This document shows positions 44,038 through 53,219 of a stretch of DNA of 64,000 bases, piece after piece. Below the pieces are notes generated by a model. It was given only the letters and a program-made list of their open reading frames with translations. It made no database searches and was not told the DNA's origin. A program made the position numbers and the translations under genes. Numbering within the stretch: the first letter of the stretch is position 1; each line of letters opens with the position of its first letter. The DNA comes from Sediminicola sp047612485 (GTDB lineage: Bacteria; Bacteroidota; Bacteroidia; Flavobacteriales; Flavobacteriaceae): NCBI GenBank assembly GCA_047612485.1, contig JBLGAT010000002.1, forward strand, positions 14,796 through 78,795, given 5' to 3'.

Positions 44038-44331
44038 ATGAAGAATACGTATTATATTACGATAAGGGATTTCTGTAGCAGCCATGACATAGAGGAGTCT
44101 TTCGTTTTTTCCCTTGGTGAGTTTGATTTGGTGACCTTGGAGATTGTGGGGCAGGAACACTACATTCATCAGGAGGAATTGCCAAAACTTGAGAAAATGG
44201 TGCGACTTTATCATGATCTTGGTATCAATCTGGAAGGTTTGGAGGCAATTTATTACCTTTTGGAAAGGATAGAACAGATGCAGGGCGAAGTCAGCCTGCT
44301 TAAAAACAAACTTCGCAGATGGGAAGATTGA
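44038..44331 (+). CDS. cbpM: Chaperone modulator CbpM
   Basis: A 97-residue CbpM homologue, which binds the J domain of CbpA and inhibits it. The pattern is an N-terminal MerR-like helix region (YYITIRDFCSSHDIEESF), EHYIHQEELPKLEKMVRLYHDL, and a C-terminal coiled coil (LERIEQMQGEVSLLKNKLRR). The start at 44038 fits family length. It lies 13 bases downstream of cbpA in the same transcript. Confidence 0.9.
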   Translation: MKNTYYITIRDFCSSHDIEESFVFSLGEFDLVTLEIVGQEHYIHQEELPKLEKMVRLYHDLGINLEGLEAIYYLLERIEQMQGEVSLLKNKLRRWED

Positions 44332-44352
44332 TCAAACAACTGTATTCCTTTA

Positions 44353-45030
44353 TCATTGTCTAATGATCTTGCCGTCTTCCATTTCTATGATCCTATCCGT
44401 TCTTTCAGCAAAATCAATATCATGAGTGACGATCAAGAGAGATAATCCTTCTCTCTCTTTTAAATCTTTCAAAATTTGAAATACATTTTCAGAATTGTGG
44501 CTATCCAAATTTCCCGTGGGTTCATCGCCCATCAATAAGGTGGGATTGTTGATCAGAGCCCTTGCGATGGCCACACGTTGTTTTTCACCACCTGATATTC
44601 TAGAAGCTTTCTTAGTGGCCAAATGATCAATATGCAACATTTTAAGTTTTTCCATAGCGTTGTGCTCAATTTCTTGAAATGATTTTTCTGCTAATTTTTT
44701 AGCCGGGAGCATCACATTTTCCAAGACAGAAAACTCCGATAGCAGGTAATGGAACTGAAAAACGAAACCTATGTTTTTATTTCTAATCCTGGAAAGCTCT
44801 TCGTTCGTCTTACCTGTAATGAGTTTATCGTTAAAATAAAGTTCTCCCCCATAATCAGTATCCATAGTGGAAAGAATGTACAGGAGGGTAGATTTTCCAG
44901 AACCCGATTTCCCCATAATGGAAACAAACTCTCCATTTTTGATTTGGAAAGAAATATCCTTTAGGACATGAAAAGGGACTGGCTTTTTAAAATATTTGTC
45001 AATATGTTTTGCTTCTAAAACGAAATCCAT
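44353..45030 (-). CDS. ABC transporter ATP-binding protein (LolD/MacB type)
   Basis: A 225-residue ATPase with Walker A GKSGSGKSTLL, the Q-loop FVFQFHYLLSEF, the signature ISGGEKQRVAIARAL, Walker B LLMGDEPTGNLDS and the H-loop IVTHDIDFA. The MacB/LolD subgroup pairs with FtsX-type permeases and drives export or lipoprotein release. It is last in the operon M50 protease, adaptor, permease, ATPase (9 bases after the permease). The partner adaptor favours an efflux pump. Confidence 0.93.
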   Translation of the reverse strand: MDFVLEAKHIDKYFKKPVPFHVLKDISFQIKNGEFVSIMGKSGSGKSTLLYILSTMDTDYGGELYFNDKLITGKTNEELSRIRNKNIGFVFQFHYLLSEFSVLENVMLPAKKLAEKSFQEIEHNAMEKLKMLHIDHLATKKASRISGGEKQRVAIARALINNPTLLMGDEPTGNLDSHNSENVFQILKDLKEREGLSLLIVTHDIDFAERTDRIIEMEDGKIIRQ

Positions 45031-45039
45031 TTTTGGGTT

Positions 45040-46302
45040 TTAAGATCCTCTAATAATTTGTACCGGGTCTATTCTTTTTGCCTTGTTAGCAGGTAAATAC
45101 CCTGCAATAAAAGTGGAAATAAGAGCGAATACGATGCCAATGACATAGTACCAACCATTAAAATTAACGGGGTAGGTTGTTATGGTGGGCAATGCTTCCG
45201 TTTCAAAGGGCAGCTTATCTATTATGTTTGAAAGTATATACCCAATGATCAGGCCACTAATACCGCCCACTATGCCAATAATCATAGCCTGACTCATAAA
45301 GATGAGTTTTACATCCCTTCCAGAAAACCCTGTGGCTTTTAAAATGGCGATATCTTTCATTTTTTCATAAATGAGCATATTAAGAATGTTATAGATGCCA
45401 AAACCAGCTACGATCAAAAGGGTAATGGAAACCGAATAGGTTATTAAGTTCCTGATGTTGGATCCAGTTTCGAACTGTGCGTTGGCCTCATTGATATCTG
45501 TAGCCTTCACATTAAATTTACGTTCTAAAGCAATTGCCATGGGCGCCGCCTTGGAAATATCATCAAGCTTTACATTGATATCCGTAATATAGTTTTCTGC
45601 CTCCCCAAGTATTCGTTGTACTGTTTTTAGATTGGCATAACTTTGTACGTTGTCCAGGTCGGCAATACCACTTTGATACAATCCTACTATCTTTAAGGGA
45701 AAGACATCGCCTGAGACCGTACTGATTTGGACCCTGTCCCCAGGGGAGAGCGACATTTTTTTTGCTAATCCAGCTCCCAAAAGAATACCATTGTCATTGT
45801 TTTTTAATGCCACGGGCGTTCCTTGGATGATATAATCCTGCATATTGGAAAGTCGGACTTCTTCCAAAACATCAATTCCTGTCAATTTACCTCCCAATTC
45901 TATGGATCCCGATAAATAAAAAATTTGGGACCCTAACTGTGGCGTGGCACCCAATACATTTTTATCAGCTCTTAGATAATGGAGAATAGGAACAGCATTG
46001 TGGATCTTTTTTTGGGTTCGTTTGGGTTTGATGGAATGGACTACATTAAAAGCGCTGGCATAGTCCTGATATAAGCCAATCGGTTGTTTTTCACTAGGTT
46101 CTATTTCGTTGTAGATATGGATATGGGGGGTCTGGTTGAGGATTAAGTCATCTAGCATTCCATTTAGCCCGGTCATAAAACTCACCAAGGTTATATAGGC
46201 CCCTATGCCAAATGTGACCCCAAGGGAAGCGGTAACGGTAGATTTCATCTTAGTGGTAAGATGTGTCTTAGCAATACCCAATATAACGTTCCAATTGGTC
46301 AT
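45040..46302 (-). CDS. ABC transporter permease, FtsX/MacB type
   Basis: A 420-residue permease: one N-terminal helix (about residues 22-45), a large periplasmic MacB-like domain, then three C-terminal helices (about 285-310, 330-360, 385-405; SITLLIVAGFGIYNILNM) and the conserved EKMKDIAILKATGFSGRDV coupling segment. ATPase and permease are separate genes, unlike E. coli MacB. It shares one base with the adaptor gene and lies 9 bases from the ATPase gene. Confidence 0.92.
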   Translation of the reverse strand: MTNWNVILGIAKTHLTTKMKSTVTASLGVTFGIGAYITLVSFMTGLNGMLDDLILNQTPHIHIYNEIEPSEKQPIGLYQDYASAFNVVHSIKPKRTQKKIHNAVPILHYLRADKNVLGATPQLGSQIFYLSGSIELGGKLTGIDVLEEVRLSNMQDYIIQGTPVALKNNDNGILLGAGLAKKMSLSPGDRVQISTVSGDVFPLKIVGLYQSGIADLDNVQSYANLKTVQRILGEAENYITDINVKLDDISKAAPMAIALERKFNVKATDINEANAQFETGSNIRNLITYSVSITLLIVAGFGIYNILNMLIYEKMKDIAILKATGFSGRDVKLIFMSQAMIIGIVGGISGLIIGYILSNIIDKLPFETEALPTITTYPVNFNGWYYVIGIVFALISTFIAGYLPANKAKRIDPVQIIRGS

Positions 46303-47381
46303 TATTCTGGCTTTATCAACTCCGTTTCCTTAGTGATTCCTGACAAGATTTCCACTCGGTCCAAATTTTGCAGACCAATGGAGACCGTAACAGATCCGTT
46401 CAAGGTCATCACCTTTTTTCCTTCCAAAAGATATTCTTTAGGGATGGTAAGGGTATTTTCCTTTTCTGCCACAATGATATTTCCCTCTCCGGAAAGTCCT
46501 GGGTACAATACTTTGGGAGGAGAAATAAATTCGGCTTCTATTTTAAAAGTTTGTGACCGCTCATCTTTTCTAGGATAGATTTTACTGATTTTGGCTTCAA
46601 AAACATCGGATCCGTAAGCGTCAAGTGTAATGAGCGCTTTTAATCCCAACGATATTTTTACAATATCCACTTCGTCAACCAACATTTCAATTACGAAAGC
46701 ATCATTTTTACCTATGGCCGCAATGGGTTCCATGGTACTGACCACCTCCCCCGGATTTTTAAAGAGGGCATATACCTTCCCATTAATTTTGCTTTCCACC
46801 CTAAAGTCTTCAGTATTGATCAAAGACGTTTTATAGTTATTTTCAGCTTGCTCCAATTGGGTTTTCAGCTCATTTTTTGTTCGGTTGTATTTTGTCCGTA
46901 AAAGTTGTAGTTGATTTGTGGAAAGTTCAAAATTTAATTTTTTGGTATCGTATTCCAATTTGGATCCAATCTTTTGTTTCCAAAGGTTCTCTTGCCTGTA
47001 AAAATTGATAGAGTCGTTCTTGAAACGCAAAAGGGCTGCTTTCATTTCGTCCTGGATATCCCTTAAAATCGCATAGTTGCCCTGATAGTTTTCTTGGGCC
47101 AATTTTACGTTAAGCCTAGCGTTTTCCGTACTTAATTTCGGAGACGTGTTGATGATCTGTAAAATGGGTGCTCCCTTATGTACCAGATCCCCTTCTTCTA
47201 CCAGATTGATATCCAAGATACCGGTTACCGCAGAATACACCTTGTAAAGACTATCGGGTTGTATGGTAACGGATGAATATACGGATTCTGTCATTTTGGT
47301 TTCAATTGGGCGTACAGTCTCTTGATTTTTTCCACAGGAGACCAATAGAAGCAAACAGGGTATGACGTTTTTGAGAAACAT
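46302..47381 (-). CDS. Periplasmic adaptor (HlyD/MacA-like) lipoprotein
   Basis: A 359-residue membrane-fusion protein with a lipobox (LLVSC, Cys16). It has split biotinyl-lipoyl-like halves (EEGDLVHKGAPILQIIN near residue 60 and ESKINGKVYALFKNPGEVV near 200), a long coiled coil between them (about residues 80-185), and a beta-barrel region. It links the inner-membrane permease to an outer-membrane factor, which is not encoded here. It starts five bases before the M50 stop and shares one base with the permease. Confidence 0.92.
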   Translation of the reverse strand: MFLKNVIPCLLLLVSCGKNQETVRPIETKMTESVYSSVTIQPDSLYKVYSAVTGILDINLVEEGDLVHKGAPILQIINTSPKLSTENARLNVKLAQENYQGNYAILRDIQDEMKAALLRFKNDSINFYRQENLWKQKIGSKLEYDTKKLNFELSTNQLQLLRTKYNRTKNELKTQLEQAENNYKTSLINTEDFRVESKINGKVYALFKNPGEVVSTMEPIAAIGKNDAFVIEMLVDEVDIVKISLGLKALITLDAYGSDVFEAKISKIYPRKDERSQTFKIEAEFISPPKVLYPGLSGEGNIIVAEKENTLTIPKEYLLEGKKVMTLNGSVTVSIGLQNLDRVEILSGITKETELIKPE

Positions 47382-47386
47382 GGCTG

Positions 47387-48475
47387 TTATTGGTATGGGT
47401 TGGATTTAAAAACAATGAATTCGCTGATGTTGGTCATATCAATGGCCCCTACCAGTTCATTATTACTTGTGACAGGGAAAAAAGCACTATTTCCATTCCT
47501 AATATATTCCACAACAGAAGTGATTGCTTGCGACACATCTACAGTTTTGATATTGGTCTTCATCACATCCTTGATCAATATAGCTGGATTATTGGCGTTT
47601 TTAATGATGTCCTTATGGTATAATACTCCGGTAATTTGATTGTTGTCCATTACCACAAAGTCCTTTTCCGTACTGGCCAAAACCGCTTTTACCGCTTCTT
47701 CAATTGTGTTTTGTGGATGTAGTAAGGTAAGTTTCGTTAGCATAGCCTCCTTAACAATATGACCTTCCAAAATAGACTGGTTTTTTACCATTTGGTTCTC
47801 GCCGTAGGCACCCACAAAAATGAAGAGGGCAATCAATATTAAAAATGGATTGAAAAAAATCCCGAGCATAAAAAAGACAACGGCCAAGATCTGTCCCAGA
47901 CCGGAGGCGATCTCCGTAGCTTTCACCCGTCCCAATTTGAACGCCAATAGGGCTCGGAGCACCCTCCCGCCATCCATTGGAAAGGCAGGGATCATATTAA
48001 ACACCACTAACATTATGTTTGCAATAAATAGAAAAAGGAGTAGGCTTTGGACACCAGAAGTATTTAAAAAATCTTCCAAGCCGGCAGGGTCCATGCTAAA
48101 ATAGTTCTGAAATGGGATAAAGAATGACAATAATATGGCAATTAGTACATTTACAGCAGGTCCGGCTAAGGCCACCACTAACTCCTGCCCTGGTTTTTCC
48201 GGCATTTTTTCCAAAAGGGCAACCCCGCCTATGGGCAATAACGTTATTTTTTTTGTACCAATACCATATCTTTTGGCTGTCAGGGCATGACCTAATTCAT
48301 GCAGTACTACACATATAAAAAGAACCAAAATAAGTAGGATGTTCAGTAGGGCGGAATTGAGGTTCCCGCCTTTTTGGATGTCTAGGAATACTACCCAAAT
48401 CAGTATAAAGGAAAAGGTCCAATGGACTTCTATTTTAATACCGGCGACTTTGCCGAGATGTAGCACTCCTTTCAT
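47387..48475 (-). CDS. M50 site-2 protease with CBS pair
   Basis: A 362-residue membrane metalloprotease. The zinc site is VVLHELGHALTAK (His59, Glu60, His63) and the second motif is NMIPAFPMDGGRVLRAL, which supplies the Asp ligand. Six helices precede two C-terminal CBS domains (about residues 240-360; VKEAMLTKLTLLHPQNTIEEA and IKDVMKTNIKTVDVSQAI), which bind adenine nucleotides and could regulate intramembrane cleavage by energy status. It is the first gene of the ABC exporter operon. The dyad at 48523-48534 lies 48 bases upstream of it. Confidence 0.94.
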   Translation of the reverse strand: MKGVLHLGKVAGIKIEVHWTFSFILIWVVFLDIQKGGNLNSALLNILLILVLFICVVLHELGHALTAKRYGIGTKKITLLPIGGVALLEKMPEKPGQELVVALAGPAVNVLIAILLSFFIPFQNYFSMDPAGLEDFLNTSGVQSLLLFLFIANIMLVVFNMIPAFPMDGGRVLRALLAFKLGRVKATEIASGLGQILAVVFFMLGIFFNPFLILIALFIFVGAYGENQMVKNQSILEGHIVKEAMLTKLTLLHPQNTIEEAVKAVLASTEKDFVVMDNNQITGVLYHKDIIKNANNPAILIKDVMKTNIKTVDVSQAITSVVEYIRNGNSAFFPVTSNNELVGAIDMTNISEFIVFKSNPYQ

Positions 48476-48522
48476 GAAAATTTCTTTGAGGTGAAAATAT
48501 ATACATCCTTATATTACGGAAA

Positions 48523-48565
48523 TGACAACCGTCATATATAACCTTAATGTCTAGGGATACTTTTG
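48523..48565 (+). promoter_or_regulatory. Crp/Fnr-type box plus promoter for pfkB
   Basis: TGACAACCGTCA (48523-48534; arms ATGAC/GTCAT) is followed after 23 bases by TACTTTTG (48558-48565), a perfect TANNTTTG. Read on the minus strand at the same distance the sequence is TATTTTCA, 6 of 8, so weaker control of the M50 operon is possible. Confidence 0.72.
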
Positions 48566-48620
48566 CTTCAGCCATTGAGAATTTCATTCCAAGGATAACA
48601 TATGACCTATTTAAAATCAC

Positions 48621-49565
48621 ATGAAGAGAATTCTGACACTCACCGTAAATCCAGCTTTGGACAAAAGTACAACCGTAGCAGGGGTGCTTCCTTTTAAAAA
48701 GCTGCGCTGCGAAGTTCCTATTTATGAACCGGGAGGTGGAGGTATTAATGTATCTAGGGCTATTAAAAAATTAGGAGGTTCCTCTATTGCTATTAACCTT
48801 TCCGGCGGACCAACGGGGGAGCATTTGAAAGCACTATTGACCATGGAGGGGATAGAACAAAAAACAATTGAAATACAGGAATGGACTAGGGAAAATTTGG
48901 CAGTTACAGATACCAGGAACGAACAACAATTTCGCTTTGGTATGCCAGGGCCGAAGGTCTGGGATACCGAATGGAAACAAGTGTTGGCAGATTTGCCCTT
49001 GCTATTAAGGGAGGATGATTATCTTGTGGCCAGTGGGAGCCTGGCTCCAAATGTTCCCGTTGATTTTTATGCCCGGGTGGCAAAAATTGCCCAGGACATG
49101 AAAGTTAGGATGATTTTAGATACTTCTGGAGAGGCTTTGGAGGTAGGTGCAAAAGCTGGAGTCTTTTTATTAAAGCCCAATTTAGGGGAACTAAGCTCAC
49201 TTTGTGGGGTATCCTTCATCACTACCAAGAATCTGGAATCATTGGCCATAAAATTCTTAAAGGAACATAACTGCAAAGTGATGGTGGTTTCCATGGGTCC
49301 GAAAGGTGCCATGTTGGTGACGCCTGAAGAAATTGAGCATATCCCTGCCCCAACGGTTCACCATGTAAGTAGTATTGGAGCAGGGGACAGCATGGTGGCT
49401 GGAATGGTACTTCGTTTGGCGGAGGGCGATTCATTTGGCGAAATGGCCAAATATGGTGTAGCATGTGGTACAGCGGCTACCATGACTCCAGGCACACAAC
49501 TTTGTGTAAAGGACGATGTAACCCTTTTGTACCAGTGGTTGACGCATCAAAAGAATACCCAATAA
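48621..49565 (+). CDS. pfkB: PfkB-family 6-phosphofructokinase/1-phosphofructokinase
   Basis: A 314-residue ribokinase-fold sugar-phosphate kinase. The N-terminal signature EPGGGGINVSRAIKKLGG and the catalytic SSIGAGDSMVAGMV (Asp at the anion hole) identify PfkB. Family members phosphorylate fructose-6-phosphate or tagatose-6-phosphate (Pfk-2/LacC) or fructose-1-phosphate (FruK); with no fruA-type gene nearby, the minor 6-phosphofructokinase is more likely. It heads pfkB-pta-ackA (117-base then 12-base gaps), which would feed sugar to acetyl phosphate and ATP. A Crp-type promoter precedes it. Confidence 0.9.
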   Translation: MKRILTLTVNPALDKSTTVAGVLPFKKLRCEVPIYEPGGGGINVSRAIKKLGGSSIAINLSGGPTGEHLKALLTMEGIEQKTIEIQEWTRENLAVTDTRNEQQFRFGMPGPKVWDTEWKQVLADLPLLLREDDYLVASGSLAPNVPVDFYARVAKIAQDMKVRMILDTSGEALEVGAKAGVFLLKPNLGELSSLCGVSFITTKNLESLAIKFLKEHNCKVMVVSMGPKGAMLVTPEEIEHIPAPTVHHVSSIGAGDSMVAGMVLRLAEGDSFGEMAKYGVACGTAATMTPGTQLCVKDDVTLLYQWLTHQKNTQ

Positions 49566-49682
49566 ACATTTCTTCACATACGCTTTTTCTAAAAATCCAT
49601 AAGATTTAAACTTATAATTGTAGTATCTTTTATGCATATGGGAAACTACAAAACCTCAGAAACTTCAAACCGTTGATTACTA

Positions 49683-51776
49683 ATGAGTAAAGCAATTTAT
49701 ATAGCCACTACGGGTCCTAACAGTGGTAAATCGATTATTTCCTTGGGCCTCATGCAACTGTTATTGGGCAAGGCGGCCAAAGTGGGCTATTTCAGACCAA
49801 TTATCGATGACTTTCTACCTGGACAAATGGATAATCATATTAAAACAATGATTACTTATTTTGATTTGGAACTAGAGTTCGAGGATGCTTATGCCTATAC
49901 CCGAAGCCAGATCATCCAGAAAAAAAATAAAGGGAAGGAAGATGAGATCATCAGTAAGATTATTGGAAAATACAAGGCGATTGAGGACCGGTTCGATTTT
50001 ATGTTGGTAGAGGGCACCGATTTCTCTGGGGAGGACAACATCATTGAATGGGACATTAATGTTTTGATGGCCAAAAACCTGGGTATTCCCACTATTATAT
50101 TGTCCAGTGGTGTGGGAAAAACAATTGAAGATTTAATTGGGAATCTACAGATAGCCTATGATTCTTTTAAGGAGAAAGGAGTACAGGTATTGTCCGTTGT
50201 AGCCAACAAAGTGAATCCGGAATATTTGGATGTTGTAAAAAATGGTCTGAAAGCAAATCTTCCTTCTGATGTCTTGGTAAATGTTATTCCCTTAAGCCCA
50301 GTATTGGCAAATCCAACTATAAAAGAAATTGTGGAAGAATTGGATGGCAAGGTACTTTTTGGGGAAGCTTATTTAAATAACCAGGCCGGCTATTTTAGCG
50401 TTGGGGCCATGCAATTAAGGAATTATTTGACCCATCTAAAAAAAGATAGTTTGGTGATAACCCCAGGAGATAGGGCAGATTTAATTTTAGGGGCTTTGCA
50501 GGCAAATGTTTCTGCCAATTACCCCACAATATCCGGAATAGTGCTCACGGGCGGACTTTTACCTGAAGACTCTATCATTAAATTGATTGAGGGACTTTCG
50601 GAAATTGTCCCCATCATCTCCGTAGAAGGGGGTACGTATTCCATTACCAACCGCATCGGGGACATTAGGCCCCGAATGTATGCTGAGAATCTACAGAAGA
50701 TCACCACTTCCATACACGCTTTTCAAAACTACGTTGAGGTAAATGCCCTAGAAGAAAGGCTAATAACCTTTAAGGCTTCAGGGATTACCCCAAGGATGTT
50801 CCAGTACAATCTGGTCAAAAGGGCCCAATCCATTAAAAAACACATTGTTTTGCCTGAAGGCCTGGATGACCGCATTTTGATGGCCACAAAAGAACTGGTG
50901 GATACCAATACCGTGGATATTACCTTATTAGGCGATCCCAAGGAAATAACAGAGAAAATTGCAAGAATGGATTTGGGATTGGACCTGGAAAAAATTTCCA
51001 TTGTCATGCCTACCGAATCCCCTTATTTTGATGACTATGCAAAAACGTTGCACGAATTGCGCAAACACAAGAACCTAAACTTGGCCATGGCCCGTGACTT
51101 GATGGAGGATCCTTCTTATTTTGGAACTATGATGGTCTATAAGGGGCATGCGGACGGGATGGTTTCGGGAGCGGTAAACACAACCCAACATACCATTAGG
51201 CCGGCATTGCAATTTATCAAGACCAAGCCGGGTATTTCTGTAGTCTCCTCTGTCTTTTTTATGTGTCTGGAAGATAGGGTCACTGTTTTTGGCGATTGCG
51301 CCATCAATCCCAACCCTACAGCGGAAGAACTGGCACAGATCACCATTTTATCAGCGGAGACAAGTTTGGCATTTGGTATAGAGCCAAAAGTGGCCATGCT
51401 CTCTTATTCCTCCGGCACTTCGGGAATAGGGGAGGATGTGGATAAGGTAAGGCGGGCAACAGAATTGGTAAAAAAAATGAACCCAGATTTAAAAATAGAA
51501 GGTCCTATACAATACGATGCAGCTGTGGACAGTAAAGTTGGTAAAACCAAGTTACCGGATTCGGAGGTAGCGGGCCAGGCCAGTGTATTTATTTTTCCCG
51601 ATTTAAATACAGGGAACAACACCTACAAAGCCGTACAAAGGGAAACCGGTGCCTTGGCCATTGGACCCGTATTACAGGGGCTGAACAAGCCTGTAAACGA
51701 TTTGAGCCGTGGTTGTACCGTAAATGATATTTTTAATACCGTTGTGATCACTGCCATCCAAGCACAGGGCATATAA
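49683..51776 (+). CDS. pta: Phosphate acetyltransferase, long form
   Basis: Pta converts acetyl-CoA and phosphate to acetyl phosphate. The 697-residue long form has an N-terminal P-loop BioD-like domain (ATTGPNSGKSIISLGL), a central DRTGG domain (about residues 220-330; VITPGDRADLILGAL, IVLTGGLLPEDS) and the catalytic PTA domain (about 370-690; VSGAVNTTQHTIRPALQF, GEDVDKVRRATELVK, GPIQYDAAVD). It is 12 bases upstream of ackA, so the two are one transcript. A weak -7 match (TATCTTTT) upstream could give a second promoter. Confidence 0.97.
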   Translation: MSKAIYIATTGPNSGKSIISLGLMQLLLGKAAKVGYFRPIIDDFLPGQMDNHIKTMITYFDLELEFEDAYAYTRSQIIQKKNKGKEDEIISKIIGKYKAIEDRFDFMLVEGTDFSGEDNIIEWDINVLMAKNLGIPTIILSSGVGKTIEDLIGNLQIAYDSFKEKGVQVLSVVANKVNPEYLDVVKNGLKANLPSDVLVNVIPLSPVLANPTIKEIVEELDGKVLFGEAYLNNQAGYFSVGAMQLRNYLTHLKKDSLVITPGDRADLILGALQANVSANYPTISGIVLTGGLLPEDSIIKLIEGLSEIVPIISVEGGTYSITNRIGDIRPRMYAENLQKITTSIHAFQNYVEVNALEERLITFKASGITPRMFQYNLVKRAQSIKKHIVLPEGLDDRILMATKELVDTNTVDITLLGDPKEITEKIARMDLGLDLEKISIVMPTESPYFDDYAKTLHELRKHKNLNLAMARDLMEDPSYFGTMMVYKGHADGMVSGAVNTTQHTIRPALQFIKTKPGISVVSSVFFMCLEDRVTVFGDCAINPNPTAEELAQITILSAETSLAFGIEPKVAMLSYSSGTSGIGEDVDKVRRATELVKKMNPDLKIEGPIQYDAAVDSKVGKTKLPDSEVAGQASVFIFPDLNTGNNTYKAVQRETGALAIGPVLQGLNKPVNDLSRGCTVNDIFNTVVITAIQAQGI

Positions 51777-51788
51777 GAAATTTAGAAC

Positions 51789-52982
51789 ATGAAAATATTG
51801 ATATTGAATTCCGGAAGCTCCTCTATCAAATACCAACTGATAGACATGCCTTCAGAGGTAGTATTATGTAAGGGTATAGTGGAAAGAATAGGCTCAAAAG
51901 AAGCCATGTTGCAATATAAAACGGATAAAATAACAGTTGAACAAACACTGGAAATAAAAACACATAAGCAAGGACTGCAGCATATAGCTGCATTATTGGT
52001 GGATCCTAAAAAAGGAATTGTAGGCCAAGCCAATGAAATACAGGTCATTGGGCACAGAGTGGTTCACGGTGGCACCACATTTTCAGCCCCCACGGTGGTG
52101 ACTCCTTTTGTAAAGGATAAAATAAAAGAGCTCTTTCCATTGGCCCCATTGCACAATCCGCATAACTGGGAGGGGTTGGACCTTGCGGAAGAAATTTTTC
52201 CGCAAGCCAAACAAGTTGCAATCTTTGATACGGCCTTCCATCAGACCATACCTTTAAAGGCCAAAAAATATGCCATACCCAATCATTTATTTGAAGAGCA
52301 CAGTATCCAGGTCTATGGTTTCCATGGGATAAGCCATCAATATGTTTCCAGAAAAACGATTGACCATCTTAAGAATCCAAAGTCTAAGATCATTTGCATA
52401 CACCTTGGCAATGGCTGCAGTATGACCGCTGTTGTAGATGGTGTAAGTGTGGACCATAGTTTAGGTTTTACTCCGGCAAACGGACTTATTATGGGCTCTA
52501 GGAGTGGCGATATAGACCATTCCATAATATTTTATTTGGTGGAAACTTTAGGGTATGATCTAAAGGAGGTAAACCGTATGTTGCTAAAAGACAGCGGAAT
52601 GTTGGGTCTTACCGGTTTTAATGATTTAAGGGATGTTCAGGCTGCAGCGGAAAAAGGAGATAATGCATCTGATCTGGCTTTAGAAATGAATGCCTATAGG
52701 ATAAAAAAATATATTGGGGCCTATGCCGCAGCTATGAACGGCTTGGATGCCATTGTTTTTACAGCTGGGGTAGGTGAAAATTCCAGTGAGCTTAGAAAAC
52801 GGGTGTGTTCAGAAATGGATTACTTGGGTATACTTATCGATAATCAAGAAAATGAAAAGAGACCAGTAGGAATCCATGTAATACATACTCCAGAATCACC
52901 TGTTAAAATACTGGTCGTGCCCACGAACGAGGAGTTGGAAATAGCCAAACAATCCTTTACATTGGTTTCCCTAATTGCCTAA
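51789..52982 (+). CDS. ackA: Acetate kinase
   Basis: AckA makes ATP and acetate from acetyl phosphate. The 397-residue protein shows LNSGSSSIKYQLI (phosphate 1), GHRVVHGG, FDTAFHQTIP, IHLGNGCSMTAV, GLIMGSRSGDID and FTAGVGENS, all family signatures with the catalytic Arg and Asp residues present. It follows pta by 12 bases. With pta it gives substrate-level phosphorylation when respiration is limited. Confidence 0.97.
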   Translation: MKILILNSGSSSIKYQLIDMPSEVVLCKGIVERIGSKEAMLQYKTDKITVEQTLEIKTHKQGLQHIAALLVDPKKGIVGQANEIQVIGHRVVHGGTTFSAPTVVTPFVKDKIKELFPLAPLHNPHNWEGLDLAEEIFPQAKQVAIFDTAFHQTIPLKAKKYAIPNHLFEEHSIQVYGFHGISHQYVSRKTIDHLKNPKSKIICIHLGNGCSMTAVVDGVSVDHSLGFTPANGLIMGSRSGDIDHSIIFYLVETLGYDLKEVNRMLLKDSGMLGLTGFNDLRDVQAAAEKGDNASDLALEMNAYRIKKYIGAYAAAMNGLDAIVFTAGVGENSSELRKRVCSEMDYLGILIDNQENEKRPVGIHVIHTPESPVKILVVPTNEELEIAKQSFTLVSLIA

Positions 52983-53042
52983 TACAACCTAAATTTGGTC
53001 ATTTATTATTTCTCTGACCTGCAGGAAACCCTATCATTGATA

Positions 53043-53085
53043 TGATTTTTATCATTTTAGAGCCATTCAATTTAAAATAGCTTTG
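53043..53085 (+). promoter_or_regulatory. Crp/Fnr-type box plus promoter for DUF4010-patatin
   Basis: TGATTTTTATCA (53043-53054; arms ATGAT/ATCAT) is followed after 23 bases by TAGCTTTG (53078-53085), a perfect TANNTTTG. It lies in the 237-base gap after ackA; the predicted leader to the ATG at 53220 is about 130 bases. I see nothing else in the gap. Confidence 0.75.
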
Positions 53086-53219
53086 GCCATTAGGGCAGGG
53101 TTAATGAAAGTAAATTGTACTTCAGGTTTCTTGTGTTGACAATATCTTGCCTTTTCATTGTCCACGCAATTATTGGAAACTAAGGAGTACCAATTCTATT
53201 TAAATTTATTGGAAGAATT